NCBI RefSeq assembly: GCF_001647275.1
Contig: NZ_LRMM01000004.1
Span: forward strand, 83,282-147,281
Direction: 5' to 3'
DNA from: Rufibacter ruber
GTDB taxonomy: Bacteria > Bacteroidota > Bacteroidia > Cytophagales > Hymenobacteraceae
Length of the DNA: 64,000 nucleotides
A program made the translations under genes and the position numbers. The notes beneath the pieces were generated by a model, which saw nothing but the letters and a program-made list of their open reading frames with translations, was not told the origin of the DNA and did no database searches. Shown here piece after piece: positions 1 to 7,663 of the stretch. Position 1 is the stretch's first letter; each line of letters opens with the position of its first letter.

Positions 1-1
1 C

Positions 2-1240
2 AAGTTTGCCACCGCTGTCTCTGAAATTTGCCGCAATGTGCTGGAGCATGTGGGCGAAGGGGCTATCAAGTTCAGTATGGTAGAGGTGCGCCATGTGCTG
101 CTGTTAGAAGCCTACATCACAGACCGCGGCCGCGGCATCCCGCACGTGCAGGAGATCCTGGACCGGAAATATATTCCTGCCAGTGGCAAGGGCCAGGGCA
201 TTTACAACTCCCGTAAGCTGGTAGACCACTTTCAGCTGGAAAGCGACTTTGAGAAGGGCACCCGTATCCGGCTCCAGAAGAGAATACCCGCCAATCACCC
301 GCCTATCAACAAAGCCATCATTCAGGGCTGGGCAGATTATTTCACCCATGAGTCAGATGTCTCTCCCTATGCAGAGATCAAGCGGCAGAACATGCAGCTG
401 ATTGAACTCATGGAGCAGCTGCGGGTGCGCACCATTGAGGCTGAATACCAACTCCAGGAGATCCAGCACCTGAACCAGGAGTTGCAGTCTTCTAACCAGG
501 AAATAAACGCGCTGCTGCAGGAGCGTGAAAACCATAACCAGGAGCTGGAGAAAGTCAACAAAACCCTGGATGAGTTTGCCCAAACCGTTACGCATGACCT
601 GAAGGCACCGCTCCACAACATACGGGGGCTTGCCGAGGCCGTCACAGATTTTCTGGAGGAGAACAGTGTAGAGGAGGCCCAGGCGGTCATGCCCATGATT
701 CAGCTGCAGGTCAAGCGCATGGACCACCTGATCAGAGATGTTCTGGCTTATTCCCTGACCGGCCGGCAGCAGATTCAGAAGAAAATAGTTTCAACCAGTG
801 AGTTGGTGTATAATGTGTTAACTACGCTGGCAATTCCTGAGGGGCTGCAGATTTTTGTGGCAGAAGACTTGCCAGAGATAGAGGCAGAGGAGATTTTTTT
901 GCAGCAGATCTTCAGCAACCTGCTGAGCAATGCCCTAAAGTACCATGACCTGCCGGGTGGCAGTGGCAATGTATGGATATCTGCCAAGCGCCACCCCGCC
1001 TGCTGGGAGTTTGTAGTAGCAGATGACGGCCCCGGTATTGCCCCAGAAGACCATGAAAAGGTTTTTGAGTTGTTTGAAACCACCAGTGACGTGAACCACC
1101 CAGACAGTACCGGTATAGGTCTGGCGCTGGTTCGTAAGATTCTGCAGGAGAAAGGGGAGCGGGTCTGGATAGAGTCTACCGGCAGAGGCACGGCCATGCA
1201 CTTTACCTGGCCGCTTTCAGAAGAGACCTTTCCTGAGTAG
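2..1240 (+). CDS. Sensor histidine kinase with an N-terminal RsbT-like ATPase domain (5' partial)
   Basis: The reading frame is open from base 2, so the gene begins before the window. The first visible residues (AVSEICRNVLEH, then DRGRGIP and GKGQGIYNSRKLVD) are the N, G1 and G2 boxes of an RsbT/anti-sigma type ATPase fold. A long glutamine-rich coiled coil follows (about nt 380-570), then a HisKA H-box (THDLKAP, about nt 589-610). A second, classical HATPase domain has NLLSNALKYHD, DDGPGI and STGIGLALVRK. Having two GHKL ATPase modules in one chain suggests the first one senses or is regulatory; that is inference. No membrane segment is seen in this part. The convergent response regulator at 1314 is a plausible partner. 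Confidence 0.9.
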   Translation, partial: KFATAVSEICRNVLEHVGEGAIKFSMVEVRHVLLLEAYITDRGRGIPHVQEILDRKYIPASGKGQGIYNSRKLVDHFQLESDFEKGTRIRLQKRIPANHPPINKAIIQGWADYFTHESDVSPYAEIKRQNMQLIELMEQLRVRTIEAEYQLQEIQHLNQELQSSNQEINALLQERENHNQELEKVNKTLDEFAQTVTHDLKAPLHNIRGLAEAVTDFLEENSVEEAQAVMPMIQLQVKRMDHLIRDVLAYSLTGRQQIQKKIVSTSELVYNVLTTLAIPEGLQIFVAEDLPEIEAEEIFLQQIFSNLLSNALKYHDLPGGSGNVWISAKRHPACWEFVVADDGPGIAPEDHEKVFELFETTSDVNHPDSTGIGLALVRKILQEKGERVWIESTGRGTAMHFTWPLSEETFPE

Positions 1241-1300
1241 ACTTTCTATAAAAGCAGAAGAGGCGCTATGCATAGCGCCTCTTCTGCTTTTATAGAAAGT
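1241..1300. terminator. Perfect 60-bp palindrome, bidirectional terminator
   Basis: Bases 1241-1270 are the exact reverse complement of 1271-1300, centred on ATGCAT with no spacer. It starts directly after the kinase stop codon and lies between two convergent genes. The long stem with A/T-rich ends fits a shared terminator. Confidence 0.8.
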
Positions 1301-1313
1301 GCCTGTTGCGTCT

Positions 1314-1742
1314 CTAGTGTTGTTGATAATACTGGCTCATGATGTCTTTCACGTCTGCCTCTGTCAAAGCCTTTGAGAAATGCTTTTTCACATGTTCATA
1401 GGTTTTTAACCGCTCCAGATCATAGAAGCTGGCAGAAGAGGTGAGCATTAAAATAATCAATCCTCTTTTTTGCCCCAGATTAAGTTTGTGGTATTCATCT
1501 AAAAAGCTGAACCCGTCCATTACCGGCATTTTGATATCCAGGAAAATCAGGTTAGGGCTTACATAGGCGCTCCCTTCCCGGTTGGCCTCCTGCAGATACT
1601 CCAGTGCCTCTGCCCCATGCTTTTTGATAATAATCTCCTTCGCTACTCCTAACTTCATTAGCAAGCGCTTGTTTACGAAGTTAGTAGTATCATCATCATC
1701 TACCAACATAACCAAATCCAACGGCTCAAACTGGGTCTTCAT
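1314..1742 (-). CDS. CheY-like single-domain response regulator
   Basis: This 142-residue protein is one receiver domain with no output domain. The acidic pocket is D15-D18, the phosphoacceptor is D69 in FLDIKMP, the conserved switch residue is T101 (LTSS) and the conserved lysine is K124 (FSKAL). Regulators of this kind pass phosphoryl groups in relays or act by protein contact. It converges on the histidine kinase ending at 1240, which suggests but does not prove that the two work together. The start ATG has no strong Shine-Dalgarno site, as is usual in Bacteroidota. Confidence 0.92.
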   Translation of the reverse strand: MKTQFEPLDLVMLVDDDDTTNFVNKRLLMKLGVAKEIIIKKHGAEALEYLQEANREGSAYVSPNLIFLDIKMPVMDGFSFLDEYHKLNLGQKRGLIILMLTSSASFYDLERLKTYEHVKKHFSKALTEADVKDIMSQYYQQH

Positions 1743-2161
1743 ATCAAAAAAAGTTTACAACAGGTGCATTCAGAGTCACCTTTGACAGCCAATACATTAC
1801 TCACAAATATAGCAAAACAAAATTCAATCTTCCTTCAGGCTTTTACGCAGCAAAGGTGAATTGCTGCCCCCTCAGGCTGCCTCTTAAACCGAAGAACCCT
1901 CCCGAAGGTTTCGGCAACGTCTTTCCAAAAGACAACCGGAGGCACAAAACCGCCCCCTTGGCCCCGGCAGCAGAACGCCCGGGGCAGGGCGGTAGGCCCG
2001 CGCTGCTGCTATCGCCCGGCGGCGCAGAGTTGTCTATATCAACATAGAATAAGCGTCTTGCGTATGAGAGGGAAATGTAGACAAGCAGACCCCGGTGGTT
2101 TCTCAGAAAAAATACCATGCCGTCACTTCTCTACTCTGTTTGCACCCATTACTATTGTTTT
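1743..2161. other. Intergenic stretch without a supported gene
   Basis: A/T-rich up to about 1850 (promoter side of the response regulator), then GC-rich to about 2050. Overlapping short frames on both strands (1843-2118 minus, 1856-2047 plus) show no recognisable protein features. Confidence 0.5.
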
Positions 2162-2560
2162 ATGGCCGTTAACCTACAGCAAATAAGTGCCCGCCTTAAT
2201 TTTTATATGAGAATTAAAGAGCTGGACGTATACCAACTGAGTGTACTCACCCAAACCCAGCCCGCCCTGGTAGGCTGCATGGTGCAGGGGGAGGACTACT
2301 GCATGGATGACCTTCTTGCCCTGTTAAAGCAACTGCCAGACCTTAACTCCCGCTGGGTGATATACGGCGAAGGCAATGTCTTTAAGACAGAAGGCCAGCA
2401 GGCAACACCAGAGGGGACCTTGAAAAAAGACCGGGCCGCTTATCTCTCAGAAATGCAAAACCTGCTGCATGAACTGGAGGAGATTGAAAAGCAGCAGCAG
2501 CAGCAGACCCACTTAGACCAACTGCGCAGCAGAATCAGGGACCTTACCAAACATATCTAA
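2162..2560 (+). CDS. Small helix-turn-helix (XRE-like) protein
   Basis: The 132-residue protein begins MAVNLQQISARLNFYM. Its N-terminal 70 residues resemble the Bacteroidota XRE-type HTH proteins that end their DNA-binding domain with an LNSRWVIYGEGNVF-like motif. The C-terminal half is a charged helix with a run of five glutamines, likely a coiled coil for dimerisation. The upstream GTG/ATG at 2117 would add 15 residues without homology-like character, so ATG 2162 was chosen. Target genes are unknown, and no operator could be identified. Confidence 0.75.
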   Translation: MAVNLQQISARLNFYMRIKELDVYQLSVLTQTQPALVGCMVQGEDYCMDDLLALLKQLPDLNSRWVIYGEGNVFKTEGQQATPEGTLKKDRAAYLSEMQNLLHELEEIEKQQQQQTHLDQLRSRIRDLTKHI

Positions 2561-3191
2561 GCTGATGGTCTATCCACTTTCTGGGTGGGGCGCCGGTAAG
2601 GGAGCTAGGGGCGGCCGAGTTGGGCCACCAAACAGCAGTTGGAACAGGTGATACGCAGCCCCAAATCAATTCTGCAATGATAGGGGTGGCGTGCAGTGAG
2701 CTTGCCTGGTCCGGCTCGCAAGCAACCCCTGGTTTAAGGTTGTTTTTCCAAAAACAGGCCAAAAACGCACTTTTACCGGTCAGCAGTGGTCTGGCTTTTT
2801 CCAGGGTGAAAAGAAACGTTCAGCTGTTCCCACGCGGGGCTGGTCATGTACGTTGGGCTTGAGCAGGCAACTAAAACGCCTGAAAACAAGTAAGAGGGAG
2901 AGGCTTTGCGATTCTCTGTTCTCTCTACCCGGCCTTCACTGTCTGGTGAGTCAGGCGCAGCACTGCTAGATGGCCTTTATCTGGCGAAAGCCCTTCTCTG
3001 CCGCCGTTAATTACCGGCAGATCTGAATTTAATGCCTGCTTACCTATACATTTGTTTATTTGCGGAATGAGTGCAGGAAGAAGGAAAGCTCACATTCATC
3101 ACTAAATCACAAGTATTTTAGAAAATGTTGGTGCCTACGTAGGGGTAGCGCTATGGAGTTTCAGTCTAACTAAAACGGAGGAAGGTACTTT
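2561..3191. other. Intergenic stretch upstream of a small ORF
   Basis: No convincing protein-coding frame. It holds one degenerate hairpin repeat (2729-2769). The last 150 bases are A/T-rich and end in a GGAGGAAGG ribosome-binding sequence ahead of the ORF at 3192. Confidence 0.5.
2729..2769. repeat. GTTTT-hairpin repeat, degenerate copy
   Basis: Right arm AAAACAGGCCAAAAACGC is well kept; the left arm has drifted. Member of the dispersed family described in the findings. Confidence 0.5.
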
Positions 3192-3362
3192 ATGAAACAA
3201 CGCAAGCTAAAATTACCGGAAGAATTGCGTTACAGCAACAGAAACCGATGGATGTTTGTCTCCAGTGACAACCCGCCGCTGGTGTTGCAACAAACAAAGC
3301 CACCAGTAGCACCGCTGGCTGAGATCTATAACTTTTGCGGTTATACCTTCTCAGAGAATTAA
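3192..3362 (+). CDS. Small 56-residue hypothetical protein
   Basis: An open frame of 56 codons begins with ATG 3192 and encodes a basic N-terminus (MKQRKLKLPEELRYSNRNRW), a proline-rich middle and a C-terminus YNFCGYTFSEN. Seven to eight bases upstream is GGAGGAAGG, an unusually strong Shine-Dalgarno site for this phylum. A strong hairpin terminator follows the stop by nine bases. Start signal, frame and terminator together make a real small gene plausible. No family was recognised. Confidence 0.55.
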   Translation: MKQRKLKLPEELRYSNRNRWMFVSSDNPPLVLQQTKPPVAPLAEIYNFCGYTFSEN

Positions 3363-3370
3363 AGGATGAA

Positions 3371-3425
3371 TCAGAAAAGGCCGGTGCCGCAGGGAGGTTT
3401 TCCCTGCGGAACCGGCCTTTTCTGA
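3371..3425. terminator. Strong hairpin terminator
   Basis: A 25-base arm (3371-3395) pairs with 3401-3425 with one mismatch. The A-rich 5' and T-rich 3' ends suit both the small gene ending at 3362 and the convergent gene ending at 3477. Confidence 0.8.
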
Positions 3426-3476
3426 TAGGTTTATAGAAGACTTTACCCTGTCCTGGGTACGGACGGAGCGCTGCTT

Positions 3477-3995
3477 TTAGCGGGCAGCCTGCATCCGCTC
3501 ATAGGCGGGTCTCTGCTGAACTTTCACACTGTAGTACTGCTTGTCCAGCCCTCCTCTCAGCACTAGAATATGTTTGTCTTTCTGGTAGATGCGCAGTTTC
3601 ACATCTTTTGAAACCGGTTCCTGCCGCAAGAGCTTCGCGGCCGCATTCCTGATGTTGTTCTGTACCTGAGAGATCAGGTTCTGCCTGAAGACGGAGTATT
3701 CAATCACCTGGTCACTGGGAGCGTTTCCTTCTACGTACAGCACTGCTGCCAGACTGGTGCTTTTCCCGTCGCCAATCTTAAAGCAATGCCGCTGCACCTC
3801 TTCGCTGCCGCCACACTGGCCGTCATAAATCCAGCCCCGGCTCTCCAGGGTGGTTCTTATTTTCTCAACCGGTTGTGATTGCAAGGCAAGAAGTTCGTTT
3901 AGCTGCAGACGTTGCGCAGATACGGTTTGCCCCATCACCAATAGTACAGCAATGGCCAACACTGCTCTCTTCCCTAATAAGTACACCTTTTCCAT
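3477..3995 (-). CDS. Secreted hypothetical protein, 172 residues
   Basis: A classical Sec signal peptide is visible: KR at the start, hydrophobic AVLAIAVLLVMGQTV, then cleavage near VSA-QR at residue 28. The mature part is hydrophilic with two cysteines (CGG..., RHC) that could form a disulfide, and it ends in a basic tail. It is probably periplasmic or surface exposed. I do not recognise a family. It converges with the small ORF at 3192 and shares its terminator. Confidence 0.7.
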   Translation of the reverse strand: MEKVYLLGKRAVLAIAVLLVMGQTVSAQRLQLNELLALQSQPVEKIRTTLESRGWIYDGQCGGSEEVQRHCFKIGDGKSTSLAAVLYVEGNAPSDQVIEYSVFRQNLISQVQNNIRNAAAKLLRQEPVSKDVKLRIYQKDKHILVLRGGLDKQYYSVKVQQRPAYERMQAAR

Positions 3996-4315
3996 GTTTA
4001 TTCAATTAGCATATTTTGTCTCAAAACCACACTCTTATACGATAAACAGAGAATTTAGATAAGAATACCCTTCTAAAGTTTAGGCCCTCCGCTTTTAACC
4101 AAGGTTTGCTTCTTAAGAATAGACAAATTGAATTTCTGAGCCAAAGCTGCCTCTTTTGCCCTTTGCAGCACAGTAACAAGGCTTTTTAAGAAAAACTAAT
4201 ATAGAATACAGCTTAATTATACAATTATATTCCTATTTTCTTACTAAAACCCAAATAAAGGTTTCTGAGTATAAACCCTTAGAAACCACACAGGAAAGAT
4301 GATGTCCGTAACGTC
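3996..4315. other. A/T-rich divergent promoter region
   Basis: No gene seen. The region is clearly A/T-rich from 4110 to 4280 and separates divergent genes, so it likely holds both promoters, but no exact -33/-7 pair could be assigned. Confidence 0.4.
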
Positions 4316-4534
4316 ATGATGGAAAAGTTGAAACGTATAAAATTGGAATTATATAATCTAAGGACCAAAGCACGAAGAATCTTCATGCGGGGGTATGAAG
4401 ATCTGACTATGCTGATCTATTACCATGACCTCAAGAAGAACTTCCTGCTCCTGATTGTGGGTGCCAATGACCACCTTTTAGCTGAAAGGGAAATTTCAAG
4501 GGCAGAGGCGTTTCGTATTATGAACACCAGATAG
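4316..4534 (+). CDS. Small basic hypothetical protein, 72 residues
   Basis: The frame starts ATGATG at 4316 and encodes a lysine/arginine-rich N-terminal helix (MEKLKRIKLELYNLRTKARR) and a hydrophobic patch FLLLIVGA. There is no signal peptide or complete membrane segment. It is followed by a clear hairpin terminator at 4594-4624, which supports transcription in this direction. No family was recognised. Either of the two adjacent ATG codons could be the start. Confidence 0.5.
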   Translation: MMEKLKRIKLELYNLRTKARRIFMRGYEDLTMLIYYHDLKKNFLLLIVGANDHLLAEREISRAEAFRIMNTR

Positions 4535-4593
4535 CGCTGAACCTGTACCCCATACCGGGGCTTTCTATATAACCGGCGCAAGCCAAACGCAAC

Positions 4594-4624
4594 GAAAATC
4601 CCCGCCCAGGCCAGGCGGGGATTT
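4594..4624 (+). terminator. Hairpin terminator
   Basis: AAAATCCCCGCC pairs with GGCGGGGATTT across a short loop, followed by a CTTTTC tract; downstream of the ORF at 4316. Confidence 0.75.
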
Positions 4625-4687
4625 CTTTTCAGTAGATGCAGCTTGCAGACCAGCATTTGCATAGCAACTGCCGGGCAGGGCATTTTT

Positions 4688-4728
4688 CCGTTTTCAGGCT
4701 ACTTTTCTGAAAACAGCTCCAAAACAGG
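4688..4728. repeat. GTTTT-hairpin repeat
   Basis: Arms CCGTTTTCAGGCTACTTTT and AAAACAGCTCCAAAACAGG; between tandem genes ending 4534 and starting 4893. Confidence 0.75.
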
Positions 4729-4833
4729 GTAGAGCTGGCGGTTTAAGCCAGCCGTGCTATTAGTGGCTGAAAGCGTATCTGAACAGGTAAAAAAACAGAG
4801 TTGCCCTTACAGGAATTTACCTCTCATTCTTAC

Positions 4834-4841
4834 TACCTTTG
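4834..4841 (+). promoter_or_regulatory. TACCTTTG, Bacteroidota -7 promoter element
   Basis: Exact match to TAnnTTTG, 51 bases before the ATG of the beta-barrel gene at 4893. No convincing -33 TTTG at standard spacing. Confidence 0.55.
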
Positions 4842-4892
4842 ACTATCTATAAAAAATTTCATTCAGCTTATACACCAGAGGAACTACTCTTC

Positions 4893-5540
4893 ATGAAGAG
4901 ACTACTTTTAGTATTGGCAATTATAGCAGCAAGCTTTACTGCCAAAAGCCAGGATTTTAGCGGCACGCTGGTAACAGGCTCCCTCAACTTTGCATCAAAG
5001 AAGCTCAAGCAGAACAATACCAACGTATTGGAGGCGAACTCCTTTACCATTAACCCCAGCATAGCGTTCTTCCAGAGAAATAACCTGGCCATAGGGCTAA
5101 CGGCAAGCTACAGCTACTCAGACAACCTGAACCCGGCTGACGATCCTGCAGTGGGGGATATGGTAGGGAACATCAAACTGCTGGGAGTTGGCCCTGTGCT
5201 TAGAAAATACTTCCTGCTAGATGAGCAGGCGGCCATATTCCTGCATAGCTCCGCCATGTACATGAACGGGAAGCAGGAAGTAGAGGTGGGAGGCAGCAAT
5301 TACATAGAAATAGATCTTAGGGGCGCATTGGTTAATTTCTCACCGGGCTTTACTTTTCTTATAAGCCCTAAGGTGGGCATAGAAGTAAGCATGGGAGGGC
5401 TGTCTTATCAGTTCCTTTCCCAGGGGAGTCAGGGCAACAAAGCCAAGAGCAGCACCTTTGACCTGGACCTGGGGCTAGCCAGCACGCAGGTGGGCGTTTC
5501 TTTTTATTTGAACAAAAAAACAGCTGAGGCCGCAAACTAA
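4893..5540 (+). CDS. Outer membrane beta-barrel protein
   Basis: The 215-residue protein starts with a Sec signal (MKRLLLVLAIIAASFTAKSQ), cleaved near AKS-QD. The rest alternates polar and hydrophobic residues in strands separated by turns and ends in VGVSFYLNKK, as in small OmpA-like/OMP_b-brl porin-fold proteins of Bacteroidota. ATG 4893 was chosen over the upstream TTG because it starts the signal peptide. The next gene at 5600 is a paralogue with the same plan, and a third lies at 9474. Function is not predictable beyond an outer-membrane location. Confidence 0.85.
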   Translation: MKRLLLVLAIIAASFTAKSQDFSGTLVTGSLNFASKKLKQNNTNVLEANSFTINPSIAFFQRNNLAIGLTASYSYSDNLNPADDPAVGDMVGNIKLLGVGPVLRKYFLLDEQAAIFLHSSAMYMNGKQEVEVGGSNYIEIDLRGALVNFSPGFTFLISPKVGIEVSMGGLSYQFLSQGSQGNKAKSSTFDLDLGLASTQVGVSFYLNKKTAEAAN

Positions 5541-5599
5541 CCAGGTCTTCTGCCCTGTCAACACTTTCCTCTTGTGTTTTCCACTCCATTTTGCATCTA

Positions 5600-6229
5600 A
5601 TGAAAAAAACAGTTCTTGCCCTGGTGCTGTGGGCAGCAGCCTTCACCGGTAGGTCCCAGAATTTGAGCGGCGCCCTGCTTTCTGGCTCCCTTAAATACTC
5701 CACCCAAACCATTAAGCCCGGAAACAGCTTCTCAGATGACACTGAGCTGTCTTCTTTTTCTATCAGTCCCAGTATAGGCTTCTTTATCAGCAACAGCATT
5801 GCCTTTGGGGGCGCCTTGTCTTACAGCAATGGAGATACCAGGCAAAGCATTCCGGGCTACGGCTCTACGGTGTTGAACAGTGAAATGCTGGCCATTGGCC
5901 CGTTCCTGCGGTATTATAAGCTGTTAGGAACACGTGCCGCCTTCTTTGGGCAGGCCACGGGTGCCTATGTCACCGGTTCTCAGGGCAGTGAAGACAACGA
6001 AGTCTCTGTTTCAGGGGCGGCTTTTGGGGTAGCCCCTGGCTTTGTTTTCTTCCCAACCACAAAGATAGGGCTGGAGCTGGTGCTGGGAGGGCTTACGTAC
6101 CAGAGCCTTGAGTATGAGCAGACAGATATCGGCTTTTCCCAAACAGAGAATAACCTGGATTTCAACTTGGGGCTGAACAACCTCACCCTGGGTATTACCT
6201 TCTATCTGGGCCGTGCTGCAAAGGAATAG
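5600..6229 (+). CDS. Outer membrane beta-barrel protein, paralogue of the preceding gene
   Basis: The 209-residue protein has a signal peptide (MKKTVLALVLWAAAFTGRSQ) and a barrel-like body. Segments match the 4893 product in order: NLSGALLSGSLKYS, FSISPSIGFFISNSIAFG, LAIGPFLRYYKLL, GFVFFPTTKIGLELVLGGLTYQSL and LGITFYLGR. It lies 59 bases downstream of its paralogue and is probably co-transcribed. ATG 5600 is preferred to the in-frame TTG 5591, which only adds three residues ahead of the signal. A hairpin terminator follows at 6257. Confidence 0.87.
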   Translation: MKKTVLALVLWAAAFTGRSQNLSGALLSGSLKYSTQTIKPGNSFSDDTELSSFSISPSIGFFISNSIAFGGALSYSNGDTRQSIPGYGSTVLNSEMLAIGPFLRYYKLLGTRAAFFGQATGAYVTGSQGSEDNEVSVSGAAFGVAPGFVFFPTTKIGLELVLGGLTYQSLEYEQTDIGFSQTENNLDFNLGLNNLTLGITFYLGRAAKE

Positions 6230-6256
6230 CCTCCCGCAGCGCTAACATTCCCTGAG

Positions 6257-6275
6257 CCCGTAGCCGAGCTACGGG
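6257..6275 (+). terminator. Short hairpin terminator
   Basis: CCCGTAGC pairs with GCTACGGG across CGA, followed by TTTACTTTTT; 27 bases after the beta-barrel gene stop. Confidence 0.75.
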
Positions 6276-6334
6276 TTTACTTTTTGTAGGTTCATTTTTG
6301 CACCCATACCTGGGTAAATGCCGTACCAGCCTAC

Positions 6335-7435
6335 ATGCGCGCCCCAAGAAACTGGTACTGGTCTCTCCTCACGTTTATTTCCTTCTCCTGCACCTTCTCC
6401 CACCCTGACAGAAGTGCGGCACCGCTGCCGCCTGCCAATGCCCAATCACCTCTTTCAGTGATTGCCCTGGGCTCCTGCAACTCACAGGAGAGGGACCAGC
6501 CGCTGTGGCAGGAGATCCTGAAAAACCAGCCGCAGCTCTGGGTCTGGCTGGGAGACAACATCTACGGCGACACAGATGACATGCAGGTTCTGCAAGCAAA
6601 ATACCAGAAGCAGCTCCAGCAACCCGACTACCGCCAACTCCTGCAGCGCGTGCCGGTCATTGGCACCTGGGATGACCATGACTACGGCCGCAACAACGCC
6701 GGAAAAGAATATGCCCCCCGGGCACAGAGCGCCCAACTTTTCTGGGATTTCATGGGTGAGCCAGCCAGCAGCCCCCGCCGCAAGCAAAAAGGCGTCTACA
6801 GCTCCCACACCTATGGCCCCCAGGGGCGGCAGGTAAAAATTATCCTGCTGGACGTGCGCTACCACCGCGACTCCCTAGCGGGCGCAGAGCCTGACTATCA
6901 CCTCAGCCCGAAAGGGGATATGCTGGGCGCTGCGCAGTGGCGCTGGCTGGAGAAAGAGCTGAAGAACAGTAACGCCCAGTTTCACCTCATTGGCAGCGGC
7001 CTGCAGGTGATACCCAATGACCACGGGTATGAGCGCTGGGGCAATTTCCCCGCTGCCCGCAACCGCCTTTTTAACCTGATAGCCAAGACCAAAGCAGCCA
7101 ACGTGATTCTTCTGTCTGGAGACCGGCATTTTGCAGAACTCTCCAAACTTTCATGGCCGGGTGTTCCCTATCCCATATATGATTTCACCACCAGCGGCCT
7201 CACCCATTACTGGAAGGGAGGGCTGGTGCATGAACCCAACAGAAACCGGGTGGGCGAAATGCATGATAAGCTCAACTTTGGAGTGCTGCGCATACACTGG
7301 GGCACCCAGCCGGCCGTGGTAGATTTTGAGATCAGAGGTCGCGGGAACGAGCTGCACCAGCTGGTGAAAGTAGAGTACGCCCTCCCTAAAGCAACCCTCC
7401 CTAAAAAAGCAGCTACTAGCAGAACAAGAAAATAG
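6335..7435 (+). CDS. PhoD-like alkaline phosphatase / metallophosphatase
   Basis: The 366-residue protein has an N-terminal hydrophobic signal with a cysteine (FISFSC), so it may be exported or a lipoprotein. The family motifs are complete: GSC at 46-48, LGDNIYGD with D74, WDDHDYG with D113, D114, H115 and D116, and SGDRHFAEL with D263 and H265. In the PhoD family these bind the metal centre that hydrolyses phosphomono- or diesters. The product is therefore likely an active extracytoplasmic phosphatase for phosphate scavenging, though the substrate is unknown. A tandem paralogue follows at 7664 in which several of these residues are changed. Confidence 0.88.
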   Translation: MRAPRNWYWSLLTFISFSCTFSHPDRSAAPLPPANAQSPLSVIALGSCNSQERDQPLWQEILKNQPQLWVWLGDNIYGDTDDMQVLQAKYQKQLQQPDYRQLLQRVPVIGTWDDHDYGRNNAGKEYAPRAQSAQLFWDFMGEPASSPRRKQKGVYSSHTYGPQGRQVKIILLDVRYHRDSLAGAEPDYHLSPKGDMLGAAQWRWLEKELKNSNAQFHLIGSGLQVIPNDHGYERWGNFPAARNRLFNLIAKTKAANVILLSGDRHFAELSKLSWPGVPYPIYDFTTSGLTHYWKGGLVHEPNRNRVGEMHDKLNFGVLRIHWGTQPAVVDFEIRGRGNELHQLVKVEYALPKATLPKKAATSRTRK

Positions 7436-7464
7436 GCGCCTTGTAACTATTCCCTGTTAAGGCT

Positions 7465-7506
7465 TTCCGTTTATGGCCTGTTTTTGCTAAAACAAGGCAA
7501 AACTGG
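7465..7506. repeat. GTTTT-hairpin repeat, diverged copy
   Basis: Arms CCGTTTATGGCCTGTTTTT and AAAACAAGGCAAAACTGG; between the two tandem PhoD-like genes. Confidence 0.6.
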
Positions 7507-7663
7507 CCTGTATAACCCAAAAAGTATAGTGTAAAAGCTGGCTGGGTTTAAGTAAAATTTTTATTAGTTAAATACTTTTGCATCTGCTTTGGCTTTAGCT
7601 AGTACAATTAAAACTTAAAATGTTTACCTTTCGTAAAAGGAATCCCTTAACTTTTACTGAGCT

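Noticed and set aside
1843..2118. Overlapping frames on both strands (91 and 63 codons)
   Set aside because: Low-complexity GC-rich composition, no start signal and no protein-like features.
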